Below, in pieces: positions 31,444 to 39,630 of a DNA stretch of 64,000 nucleotides. Origin of the DNA: Nocardia ignorata NBRC 108230 (GTDB lineage: Bacteria > Actinomycetota > Actinomycetes > Mycobacteriales > Mycobacteriaceae); NCBI RefSeq assembly GCF_001612905.1, contig NZ_BDBI01000026.1, forward strand, positions 124,001-188,000, read 5' to 3'. The number at the start of each line of letters is the position of its first letter. Positions within the stretch are counted from its first letter, which is position 1. Below the pieces are notes generated by a model. That model was not told the DNA's origin. It did not search any database and was given only the letters and a program-made list of their open reading frames with translations. The position numbers and the translations under genes are program-made.

Positions 31444-32415
31444 TCAGTGCGTCGCCGCGGCGGACACAGCGGGGGCGTCGACGGTCTCTCTGGTGCGCAG
31501 GGATGCCCACAGGGCAGCGGTGGCGGCGGTGCAGGCCGCGGCGCCGCCGACGTGGATGGCGACCAGGGCGGCGGGGACGTCGGTGAAGTACTGGACGACA
31601 CCGACCAGCGCCTGGGACAGGACGATCCCGAGCAGCACGAACAGCCGCTTGCGGATCGCGGGGGTGATGCCGACGGCGTAGAGGCCGAAGGCCAGGCCGA
31701 TGAGCAGAGCCAGATACCCGATGAGCAACTGCGAGTGCAGGTGCACCAGGGTGACGATCTCGACCTCGAGGCGTGCCACCGGGCGGTCGATGCTCTTGTC
31801 GCCGGCGTGCGGTCCGGCGGCGGTGACCAGCGTGCCCGCGATCAGCACGCCCGCCAGCGCCACGCCGCTCAGCGCGGTGAGCCGGCGCAGGGGAGCGGGC
31901 ACCTGCACGGTGTCGATACCGTCGTCGGGCTGACCGATCTTCGCGTACAGCACCACCGCCAGCCACACCATCACCATCGAGGCGAGCAGGTGCACGGCCA
32001 CCGTCCACCACAGCAGGCCGGTGCGCACGGTGATGCCGCCGATGATCGCCTGCACGACGGTGCCGCCGGGCATCAGCCAGGCATAGACGAGGACTTCCTT
32101 GCGACGGCGGGCCCGGACGACGGCCAGCACGATCAGCGCCGCGCACAGTGTCACCACGAAGGTGAGCAGCCGGTTGCCGAATTCGACGGTCTGGTGCAGC
32201 ACCGGCACCTCCGACACCCCGACGGGAGTGAAGCTGCCGGGGAAGCACTGCGGCCAGGTGGGGCAGCCGAGACCGGACGCGGTGACGCGCACGATCGCGC
32301 CGGTCACCGAGATCCCGGCCTGGCTCAGAATCACTGCGAGGGCGATGAGCCGCTGGGTCCGCAGCGAGGGCAGTGGCAGCCGGTCGACGAGGCCGGTGAA
32401 GGCGCGATACAGCAC
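31444..32415 (-). CDS. ctaA: Heme A synthase (COX15/CtaA)
   Basis: A 323-residue membrane protein with about eight helices, oxidising the C8 methyl of heme O to give heme A. Helices carry the expected heme-ligand histidines (VLHQTVEFGNRLLT, WWTVAVHLLASMVM and LVHLHSQLLIGYLALL). The first external loop has SGLGCPTWPQCFPGS, with the Cys pair seen in CtaA. It corresponds to M. tuberculosis Rv1456c and sits beside the ABC exporter and mptB. Confidence 0.93.
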   Translation of the reverse strand: MLYRAFTGLVDRLPLPSLRTQRLIALAVILSQAGISVTGAIVRVTASGLGCPTWPQCFPGSFTPVGVSEVPVLHQTVEFGNRLLTFVVTLCAALIVLAVVRARRRKEVLVYAWLMPGGTVVQAIIGGITVRTGLLWWTVAVHLLASMVMVWLAVVLYAKIGQPDDGIDTVQVPAPLRRLTALSGVALAGVLIAGTLVTAAGPHAGDKSIDRPVARLEVEIVTLVHLHSQLLIGYLALLIGLAFGLYAVGITPAIRKRLFVLLGIVLSQALVGVVQYFTDVPAALVAIHVGGAAACTAATAALWASLRTRETVDAPAVSAAATH

Positions 32416-32482
32416 GTCACGATGGTACTGGCAGGAGATTCCCGCTCGATACCCGGGCTACTACAGTGCGTCGTTGGTCACG

Positions 32483-33262
32483 TCAGCTGAAGCGGAACAG
32501 CCGGGTGGCCAGTGACCCGCACACCACGCCCCACACCGCGAGTACCGCGACGCCGAACCAGTCGATCGACCCGGCCAGAGCCGCTTCCAGGGCGTAGGCC
32601 AGCGCGCCGGAGGGAACCAGGCGCGCGATCACCGTCAGCGCGGCGGGCACCGTGTCGACCAGGACGAGACTGGCGATACCGAGCATGACGAACCACAGGA
32701 TATTGGCCAAGGCGAGCACGATCTCGGCCTTGAGTGTGCCGCCGAGCAGCAGACCCATCGCCGCGAAGGTCGCCGTGCCGAGCGCGATCACCAGCGCGCC
32801 GATGGCCAGCCCGCCCGCGCCGGGACGCCACCCGAGCGCCATCCCGATCGCCCCGAGCAGCACCGCCTGCAGCACCACCACGATCAGTACGGCGGCACAC
32901 TTGCCCGCGATCACACCCCAGCGCGGCAGCGGGGTGGCACCGAGCCGTTTGAGGGCGCCGTAGCGGCGGTCGAAGCCCACCGCGATGGCCTGACCGGTGA
33001 ACGCGGTCGACATCACCGCCGTCATCATCACCATCGGCACGACCCGGTTCACGCGGTCGGCACCCAGATCGCCGAACGGCAGCAGGGTCAGCCCGATCAG
33101 CAGGGTGATCGGGATGAACATGGTGAGCAGCAGCTGTTCGCCGTTGCGCAGCAACAGTTTCAGTTCGAGCGTGGTCTGCGCGACGAGCATCGCGGCGCGC
33201 GAGGCGGGGCGCGGGTCGGGGGTGAAGGTGCCGGGCTGGAACCGGCTCACGGTCTCGGTCAT
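32483..33262 (-). CDS. ABC-2 type transporter permease
   Basis: A 259-residue permease with six hydrophobic segments (for example LLTMFIPITLLIGLTLLPFG and CAAVLIVVVLQAVLLGAIGM). The start MTETVSRFQPGTFTPDP at 33262 is within an ATGA overlap with the ATPase gene. It pairs with the ATPase encoded immediately upstream and probably exports a lipid-linked or hydrophobic substrate; homologues (Rv1457c) are annotated as antibiotic transporters without proof. Confidence 0.88.
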   Translation of the reverse strand: MTETVSRFQPGTFTPDPRPASRAAMLVAQTTLELKLLLRNGEQLLLTMFIPITLLIGLTLLPFGDLGADRVNRVVPMVMMTAVMSTAFTGQAIAVGFDRRYGALKRLGATPLPRWGVIAGKCAAVLIVVVLQAVLLGAIGMALGWRPGAGGLAIGALVIALGTATFAAMGLLLGGTLKAEIVLALANILWFVMLGIASLVLVDTVPAALTVIARLVPSGALAYALEAALAGSIDWFGVAVLAVWGVVCGSLATRLFRFS

Positions 33263-34191
33263 CCGCGCAGGTCCCGTCCGGTGAGTTCGAGGAAGACGTC
33301 CTCGAGGCGTCGCTGATCGATGCGGATGTCGGTGGCGAGCACGTCCATGCGCGCGCACCAGGCAGTGACCGTCGCCAGTACCTGCGGGGTGATCTCGCCC
33401 TCGACCAGATAGGTGCCCGGCGTGGTCTCGTGTGGCGAGAACCCTTCGGGCAGAGCTGATTTCAGCAGTTCGATATCGAGTTTCGGTGGGGCGCAGAACC
33501 GCAGCTGACCGGCGGCGCCGTGCGCGGTGACCTCGGCGGGGGTGCCCTGGGCGACGATCTCACCGTGGTCGATGATGACGAGCTGGTCGGCGAGCTGTTC
33601 GGCCTCGTCCATCATGTGTGTGGTGAGCACGACGCTCACCCCGTCGCGGCGCAGGGCATCGATCAGTTCCCACACGATCAGCCGGGCCTGGGCGTCCAGA
33701 CCGGCCGTCGGTTCGTCGAGGAACACGATCTCCGGCCTGCCGACCAGGGCGCAGGCGAGGGCGAGGCGCTGCTGCTGACCGCCCGAGAGGCGCCGGTAGG
33801 GGGTGCGCCGGTTGTCCTGCAGGCCGAGGGTGCGCAGCAGCCAGTCGGGGTCGATGGGGTCGGCGGAATAGGCCGCGACCAGGTCGAGCATCTCGCCCGC
33901 GCGGGCGCCGGGGTAGGCGCCGCCGCCCTGCAACATCACCCCGATGCGTGGCCGTAGCTGTTCGGAGTCGGCGATCGGGTCGAGACCGAGCACGCGGACC
34001 GTGCCCGCGTCGGGGCGCACGAAGCCCTCGCACATCTCCACGGTGGTGGTCTTACCGGCGCCGTTGGGGCCGAGCAGCGCGAAAACCTGTGCCTGCTCCA
34101 CGTCGAAACGCAGGCCGTCGACCGCGGCGGTGTCGCCGTAGCGCTTGACCACGCCGTCGACGCTAACGGCGGGTCCCGGGCTTCTCGTCAC
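33259..34191 (-). CDS. ABC transporter ATP-binding protein
   Basis: A 310-residue nucleotide-binding subunit. Walker A is LLGPNGAGKTTTVEM, the signature is YRRLSGGQQQRLALA, Walker B is EIVFLDEPTAGLD and the switch His is in VVLTTHMMDEAEQLA. The start is GTG 34191, overlapping the mptB stop as GTGA. Stop and start overlaps on both sides indicate tight coupling of mptB, ATPase and permease. Equivalent to Rv1458c. Confidence 0.92.
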   Translation of the reverse strand: MTRSPGPAVSVDGVVKRYGDTAAVDGLRFDVEQAQVFALLGPNGAGKTTTVEMCEGFVRPDAGTVRVLGLDPIADSEQLRPRIGVMLQGGGAYPGARAGEMLDLVAAYSADPIDPDWLLRTLGLQDNRRTPYRRLSGGQQQRLALACALVGRPEIVFLDEPTAGLDAQARLIVWELIDALRRDGVSVVLTTHMMDEAEQLADQLVIIDHGEIVAQGTPAEVTAHGAAGQLRFCAPPKLDIELLKSALPEGFSPHETTPGTYLVEGEITPQVLATVTAWCARMDVLATDIRIDQRRLEDVFLELTGRDLRG

Positions 34192-35945
34192 GATGTGACA
34201 CGGTAAGCCGTCGCCTCCTGTGACGGAGCCGACACCCCCGCCTGGGCCCGCCACGGCAGGGTGTGCCGGGTGAGGACGTAGAACAGCGCGAAGCACACCG
34301 CGGCCGCCAGGGCGGCGCCGATGATCTGAAAGACCTGGAATTCGGCACCACGCGGCATGACGAGCATCGACACCACCGCCGAGAACGCCACGGCGGGCAC
34401 GCGGAACACCGGTTGCGTAGCCCAGGCGGCGAGCGGGACGATCGCCCACAGCAGGTACCAGGGCTGGACCACCGGGAACAGCAGCACGATCGCACCGAGC
34501 GACACACCGAGCGCGCCCACCGGGTGCAGGCGGCCGGTGCCGGTCGCCACCAGCATCCGCACCGTCACATAGCCCGCGACGAGCCCCGCGATGGGCCGGG
34601 TGATCGACAGCAGTGCCGTGGTGTGGTCGCCGAGCCCGAGCAGCACCCCGCCGAAACCCGTGATGACACCGATCACCGTCGGCAGCGACATCCAGCTGCG
34701 CACCGCGTTGGCCACGCTGAGGGTGAACACCCACCCGAAGCCGAGCCCGCTGGCCCAGCTCACGAAAAGTGTTGTCGCCCCGGCGATTACCCCCAGCAGG
34801 GCGGCGGCCTTGACGACGGCGAGCAGGCTGCCGCCCCAGCGCCGGGCCAGCGCCATCCCGACGAAGCCGAGCGCGATGATGGAGGTGAACTTGACCGACG
34901 ACGACAGCGTGATCACCACCGCGCCGCCGATCAGCAGCGCGTAGCCGCGGGCGTCCAGTGGTGGCATGGCGCCGTTGAGGCTGTCGCGCCGTCCCCCGTC
35001 GCCGTAGATGGCGCGCAGCGTGAGCTCCATGCCCGCCAGCATCAGGCCGATCATCAGCGCGTCGTTGTGCACGCCGCCGACCAGGTGGAACAGCACGAGC
35101 GGGTTGGCCGCGCCGAGCCACAGCGCGCTCACCGGCGCCACCCCGCAGCGCACCGAGAGCCGGGGCAGCGCCCACACGATCAAGGCGACCCCCGCGAGCG
35201 CGAGCAACCGGTGCACCCACACGCCCGCGATGATGTTGTCGCCGGTCAGCTCGGCGATACCGCGCCCGATCCACAGGAAGAGCGGGCCGTAGGGCGCCGG
35301 TGTGTCACGCCAGATGGTCGGCACATTGTTGGTGAGGACATTGTCGATCCCGAGCCCGGCGACGGGCCCTTCGGCGTACGGGTCGATGCCGCGCGCGGCG
35401 ATCTCGCTCTGGGCCAGGTAGGAGTAGACGTCGTTGCTGAACATCGGCGGCGCCACCGACAGCGGGATGATCCACAACAGCAATGTCCGGTCGAGCTGGG
35501 ACCGGGTGAGCCGGTGCAGCGGCGATCCGGCCAGGCCGCCGATCGCGAAGCGGCCCAACAGCAACCAGGCCCCGATCACCAGCACGGTGCCGAACATGCA
35601 CATCGCCAGCGACCCGGTGTGGGCGCGGGCGAAGATGCCGAGCACCCGTACACCGGAGACCGGATTCTGGTGCACGGGCTGTGCGCCGATGCCGAGCGCG
35701 GCGATGGCCATCAGCACGGCACCGGTGGCGCCCATCAACCGGATGCGGTCCAGCTGGGCGCGTTCGCGTTTGTCGAGGCCGGGGACTTCGGTCTCGTCGC
35801 GGTGCAGGGCCGCGACGGTGTGATCGGGCGCGGGCACGTCGAACCCGAGGGCTCGCCGCCCGAACGCCAGTGTCTTGCGCGCCGCGCCCTCCAGTACCGC
35901 CACGGGGTCGAAGCCTAGTGCGCCCGGCCGTGATCGTTGTGGCAC
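34188..35945 (-). CDS. mptB: Polyprenol-phosphomannose-dependent alpha-(1->6)-mannosyltransferase MptB
   Basis: A 585-residue GT-C glycosyltransferase with a cytoplasmic N-terminal segment and about a dozen membrane helices. The first large external loop contains APPMFSNDVYSYLAQSE, with the Asp expected at the catalytic site of GT-C enzymes, and NVPTIWRDTPAPYGPLFLWI. In Corynebacterineae MptB starts the alpha-1,6-mannan core of lipomannan and lipoarabinomannan, using polyprenol-phosphate mannose. GTG 35945 is used as start, but an internal GTG 14 codons later is possible. The position matches Rv1459c. Confidence 0.9.
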   Translation of the reverse strand: MPQRSRPGALGFDPVAVLEGAARKTLAFGRRALGFDVPAPDHTVAALHRDETEVPGLDKRERAQLDRIRLMGATGAVLMAIAALGIGAQPVHQNPVSGVRVLGIFARAHTGSLAMCMFGTVLVIGAWLLLGRFAIGGLAGSPLHRLTRSQLDRTLLLWIIPLSVAPPMFSNDVYSYLAQSEIAARGIDPYAEGPVAGLGIDNVLTNNVPTIWRDTPAPYGPLFLWIGRGIAELTGDNIIAGVWVHRLLALAGVALIVWALPRLSVRCGVAPVSALWLGAANPLVLFHLVGGVHNDALMIGLMLAGMELTLRAIYGDGGRRDSLNGAMPPLDARGYALLIGGAVVITLSSSVKFTSIIALGFVGMALARRWGGSLLAVVKAAALLGVIAGATTLFVSWASGLGFGWVFTLSVANAVRSWMSLPTVIGVITGFGGVLLGLGDHTTALLSITRPIAGLVAGYVTVRMLVATGTGRLHPVGALGVSLGAIVLLFPVVQPWYLLWAIVPLAAWATQPVFRVPAVAFSAVVSMLVMPRGAEFQVFQIIGAALAAAVCFALFYVLTRHTLPWRAQAGVSAPSQEATAYRVTS

Positions 35946-35976
35946 CGGTCGGCGTCGCCGCCCCGACCAGCGCGAA

Positions 35977-36873
35977 TCAGGCGGGACCGACGAACACCGG
36001 GTCGGTGCTTACCCAGAGCGCGGCCGCGACGACGACGACCAGACAGATCACCGCGACCAGGCCCATCGCCACCCAGCCGATGCGCTGCGCCGACCGCAGG
36101 TCCCGCGCCGACAGCCAGCCGGGAACGAACAGGATGCCCAGCGCGCTGAGCGTGCCCGCCGCCAGTCCACCGAGGTGACCCCACAGCGAGATTCCCGGCA
36201 GCGAGAAGCTGATGAGCACGTTGACGCCGATCACCACCAGCATCGGAGTCGGGCTCTGCCGCAAGCGGATCAGCGTCACCGTCACGGCGCCGAACAGGCC
36301 GTACACCGCGCCCGACGCGCCCGCGGTCATGGTGTACGGATCCGACAGCGCCATCACCGCCGCCGAACCGCCGAGCAGCGAGACCAGATACAGGCAGCCG
36401 TAGGTGACCCGGCCGAGCACCTGCTCGAGATCGCGGCCGACGACGTAGAGCGCGAACATGTTGACCAGCAGGTGGATCGCGCCGTAGTGCAGGAACCCCG
36501 AACCGAGCACCCGCCACCACTCACCGTCGGCGACCAGCAGCGGGACCAGCACGAACTCGCCGAACACCGACGAACCCCGATGGTTCTGCATCGGGTTGCC
36601 CGCCTGCGCGGCGGTCACCAGGTAGACCAGGACATTGATCGCGATCAGCCCGTAGGTCACCATCGGTACCGGCGACGCGCCTGCCCGGGCGCCCGCGACG
36701 GTGCGCACCTGCCGCACGTCGCGCTGCCCTTGCCGCACGCAGTCCACGCAGTGCTGGCCGACGGCGGCGGGCCGCAGGCATTCAGGGCAGGCGGGCCGCC
36801 CGCAGCGGGTGCAGGCGAGGCCGGTTCGGCGATCGGGGTGGCGGACGCACGTCTGTGCGGGCGGGTGTGACAC
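35977..36873 (-). CDS. Rhomboid-family intramembrane serine protease with N-terminal zinc-binding motif
   Basis: A 298-residue protein. The N-terminus has paired Cys/His motifs (CVRHPDRRTGLACTRCGRPACPEC is split by CxxC and CxxH pairs) that look like a B-box or zinc ribbon. The rhomboid core follows with HLLVNMFALYVVGRDLEQ, the nucleophile Ser in TAGASGAVYGLFGA and the catalytic His in LWGHLGGLAAG, across six or seven helices. It probably cleaves membrane proteins within the bilayer. Divergent from the FAD/Rieske gene. Confidence 0.9.
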   Translation of the reverse strand: MSHPPAQTCVRHPDRRTGLACTRCGRPACPECLRPAAVGQHCVDCVRQGQRDVRQVRTVAGARAGASPVPMVTYGLIAINVLVYLVTAAQAGNPMQNHRGSSVFGEFVLVPLLVADGEWWRVLGSGFLHYGAIHLLVNMFALYVVGRDLEQVLGRVTYGCLYLVSLLGGSAAVMALSDPYTMTAGASGAVYGLFGAVTVTLIRLRQSPTPMLVVIGVNVLISFSLPGISLWGHLGGLAAGTLSALGILFVPGWLSARDLRSAQRIGWVAMGLVAVICLVVVVAAALWVSTDPVFVGPA

Positions 36874-37062
36874 ATGGTCATCGTGCCATGAGTCACCGAC
36901 ACGAGTCGGGCTGTGAGAACGTCGTCGGTCGGCGGCTCGCCCACGGTTCCCGGCGACGGCAGACCGTCTGTACCTCGGCGAGGCGCACGGGTCGGCCGAG
37001 GGGTGCGGCGGTCCGGTGGGCGTGTCCGGTTTCGACCGGCCAGGCCGGGCTATGCGCTCCTC

Positions 37063-38538
37063 ATGACGTCTCTGTGGTTGAACAACGCCGAAGTCCCCGC
37101 CCGGTTACGGCTGACCCCCGGTTCGCACTTCGACACCGTCGTCCTCGGCGCGGGCATCGTCGGGTTGACGACCGCGCTGCTGTTGGCCGAGCGCGGCCGC
37201 GAGGTGGCGGTGATCGAGGCGAAACGGGTCGGCGCGGGCACCACGGCCGCGTCGACGGCGAAAGTCTCGCTCCTGCAGGGCACCCGGGCCCAGACCATCG
37301 CCCGCAGGCACGGCATCGCGACCCTCTCGCGTTACGTCGCCGCCAATCTCGACGGCTTCGACTGGCTGCTGGATTTCTGCGCCGGACGCGACCTCGCCGT
37401 CGAGCGCGTGGCCGCCTACACCTATGCCCAGAACGAATCCGAGATGTCCGCTGTGCGGGCGGAATTCGAGGCGACGCGGTCGGCCGGACTGCCCACCGAC
37501 CTGGTCGACGACGTCGACGTTCCGTTCCCGCTCCACGGTGCCGTGCGGCTGCGCGAGCAGGCCCAGCTCAACCCGATGGCCTTCCTGGCCGCCCTCGCCG
37601 CCGAAGTCGAAACCCAGGGCGGGTCGATCTTCGAATCGACGCGCGCACAACGGCTTCGCCATCACGACGGCCGGGTGGTGATCGGTACCGAACACGGCGA
37701 GGTGGATGCGAACAACGTCGTCGTCGCGACCGGAACACCGATCTTCGACCGGGGCGGTTACTTCGCCCGCGTCACCGCCCAGCGCTCCTATCTGGCCGCG
37801 TTCAAGGTGCCCGGGCCGGTGCCGGAGGAGATGTATATCAGTGCGGGACAACCGATCCGGTCGCTGCGCCGCTACCCGGCCGACGACGTGCTCCTGGTCG
37901 GCGGCAGCGGCCACGAGGTGGGCCGCGAGGATTCCGCGGAGACCCACGTGCAAGACCTGCTCGACTGGACCGGCCGGTGGTTCCCGGGCGCGGAGCTGCT
38001 GCACCGCTGGTCGGCGCAGGACTACCACCCCGTGGGCGAACTTCCCTACGTCGGCCCGCTCGTTCCCGGTCGCGAGGAAGTCCTCGTCGCCACCGGGTTC
38101 GCCAAGTGGGGTTTCACCAACGGCGCCGCCGCCGCGCTCGCCCTCGCGGGCCGCATCACCGGCGACGCTCCGAAATGGGCCGACACCCTCTCCGCCTGGC
38201 GGCTCGGCGAAGTCGCCTCCCTCCCGGCGGGCGCCCGCGTCAACGCGACCGTCGCCCGCTACCTGTCCACCGGCTGGCTGCACCTGCTCGGCGCCGACGA
38301 GCACAGCATCCCCCCGGAAGGCTGCGGCCGCGTCGAACGCCACGGGCTGCATCCCACCGCCGTCTCCACCGTCGACGGCGTCACCACCGAGATCTCCGCG
38401 ATCTGCCCGCACCTGGGCGGCATCCTCCACTGGAACGACGCCGAACGCACCTGGGACTGCCCCCTGCACGGCTCCCGCTTCGAACCCGACGGCGCCGTCA
38501 TCGAAGGCCCGGCCACCCACCCGCTCTCTCCCCGCTGA
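37063..38538 (+). CDS. FAD-dependent oxidoreductase with C-terminal Rieske domain
   Basis: A 491-residue fusion. The N-terminal DAO-type flavoprotein domain has TVVLGAGIVGLTTALLLAERG, STAKVSLLQGTRAQ and VATGFAKWGFTNGAAAALAL. The last 90 residues form a Rieske [2Fe-2S] domain with the ligand pairs CPHLGG and CPLHGS. This architecture is known for a widespread family whose substrates are mostly unknown. The ATG at 37063 fits the family start MTSLWLNN; the long frame upstream has no support. It may depend on the SUF system encoded downstream for its cluster. Confidence 0.87.
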   Translation: MTSLWLNNAEVPARLRLTPGSHFDTVVLGAGIVGLTTALLLAERGREVAVIEAKRVGAGTTAASTAKVSLLQGTRAQTIARRHGIATLSRYVAANLDGFDWLLDFCAGRDLAVERVAAYTYAQNESEMSAVRAEFEATRSAGLPTDLVDDVDVPFPLHGAVRLREQAQLNPMAFLAALAAEVETQGGSIFESTRAQRLRHHDGRVVIGTEHGEVDANNVVVATGTPIFDRGGYFARVTAQRSYLAAFKVPGPVPEEMYISAGQPIRSLRRYPADDVLLVGGSGHEVGREDSAETHVQDLLDWTGRWFPGAELLHRWSAQDYHPVGELPYVGPLVPGREEVLVATGFAKWGFTNGAAAALALAGRITGDAPKWADTLSAWRLGEVASLPAGARVNATVARYLSTGWLHLLGADEHSIPPEGCGRVERHGLHPTAVSTVDGVTTEISAICPHLGGILHWNDAERTWDCPLHGSRFEPDGAVIEGPATHPLSPR

Positions 38539-38833
38539 GCTGGACAACCGATCACCACGCTCTGATGGCGGCGTCTCGCGAGAGTCTCCCGCCACCGGGG
38601 CGTGGTAACCGGGTGTTCAGGACGGGTATGCGCTGGTCTCGGGGTTGCCCGCCGGGGCGTGAGGAGATCTGCGCGGGTGTGCGATGAGTCACCTCGCGGT
38701 CGGTGAACGGGTCGGCGGGTAGGGGCCGCACCTGGGGTTTTACGAAGGCCGTGCGGTGGTGTGACGTCTTCGTCGCAGGTCAGGGTGCCCTTGGCAAGGT
38801 GACCCTTATTAGATTTAGGGAAGTAATTCCGCC
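38539..38833. other. Intergenic region with a nested hairpin, before sufR
   Basis: About 300 bp separate the Rieske gene from sufR. Right after the stop there is a nested inverted repeat: ACCACGC (38554-38560) with GCGTGGT (38600-38606), then TGGCGG (38566-38571) with CCGCCA (38589-38594), then the palindrome CTCGCGAG. It may be a terminator for the Rieske gene. The 3' end becomes AT-rich (around 38805-38830), as expected for the suf promoter. I see no gene. Confidence 0.5.
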
Positions 38834-38848
38834 ACACTGGTGTTGTGA
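38834..38848 (+). promoter_or_regulatory. SufR operator overlapping the sufR start
   Basis: ACACT (38834-38838), 5 nt, TGTGA (38844-38848) is the palindrome ACACT-N5-TGTGA reported for mycobacterial SufR. It covers the GTG start codon of sufR at 38845, so bound repressor would block both the promoter end and the start of a probably leaderless or near-leaderless message. There is no ribosome-binding site before the GTG. Confidence 0.75.
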
Positions 38849-39630
38849 AAACCGTGGGTTTGCGGACAGGCGTGGAAGGGACCGGTCGTAAGACGACCGG
38901 CACCCGGTCGTCTGCTGTGCCCGCGCACGAGGGGCAGACCCGGGCGGCCATCGTCCAGTTGCTGCTCGAGCAGGGTCCCATCACCGCCACCGCCATCAGT
39001 GCCGAACTCGGGCTCGCCCCCGCGGGGGTGCGCAGGCACCTCGACGCGCTGATCGACGCAGGTCAGGCGCGCGCGAGCCGGTCGGCGCCGTGGCAGCAGA
39101 AGGGCCGCGGCAGGCCCGCCAAGCAATACCAGCTCACCGCCGCCGGACGTGGCAACCTCGGCCATGCCTACGACGACCTGGCCGGTGCCGCCATCCGTCA
39201 GCTCGGTGAGATCGGTGGCGACGAGGCGATCAGCGAGTTCGCCCGCAAACGGGTGCGCACGATCGTCGACGGCATCGAGCCGGTCGCCGAGCACAGTGCC
39301 CCCGTGATCGAGGCCAAGGTCGAGGAGATCGCCGAGGCGTTCGCCGATGCCGGTTTCGCCGCGACCACCCGCCAGGTGGGTGCCGGTGTGCAGATCTGCC
39401 AGCATCATTGCCCGGTGGCCCACGTGGCCGAGGAGTTCCCGCAGCTGTGCGCCGCCGAACTGGACGCTTTCCGCGACCTGCTCGGCACCCACGTGCAGCG
39501 ACTTGCGACGATCGCCAACGGCGATTGCGCCTGCACCACCCACGTGCCGCTGGTCGCGGTGCCGAAAATCCCATCCGCCGCACAGCCCGCGGCGGGACGA
39601 ACGAACGACTCCGGAAGGAGTGCCGAATGA
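38845..39630 (+). CDS. sufR: Fe-S-dependent transcriptional repressor SufR
   Basis: A 261-residue DeoR/ArsR-like winged-helix regulator of the suf operon. The DNA-binding domain is at about residues 33-95 (ITATAISAELGLAPAGVRRHLDAL with GRGRPAKQYQLT as wing). The C-terminal sensor domain has the Cys set expected for a [4Fe-4S] cluster (CQHHCPVAH, QLCAAELDAF and DCACTTHVP). When the cluster is lost the repressor leaves DNA and suf expression rises. Its stop overlaps the sufB start (ATGA), so repressor and operon are cotranscribed. Confidence 0.94.
   Translation: MKTVGLRTGVEGTGRKTTGTRSSAVPAHEGQTRAAIVQLLLEQGPITATAISAELGLAPAGVRRHLDALIDAGQARASRSAPWQQKGRGRPAKQYQLTAAGRGNLGHAYDDLAGAAIRQLGEIGGDEAISEFARKRVRTIVDGIEPVAEHSAPVIEAKVEEIAEAFADAGFAATTRQVGAGVQICQHHCPVAHVAEEFPQLCAAELDAFRDLLGTHVQRLATIANGDCACTTHVPLVAVPKIPSAAQPAAGRTNDSGRSAE

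Noticed and set aside
36913..37062. N-terminal extension of the FAD/Rieske protein
   Set aside because: The extra 50 residues are Arg/Gly-rich and not protein-like; the family start is the ATG at 37063.
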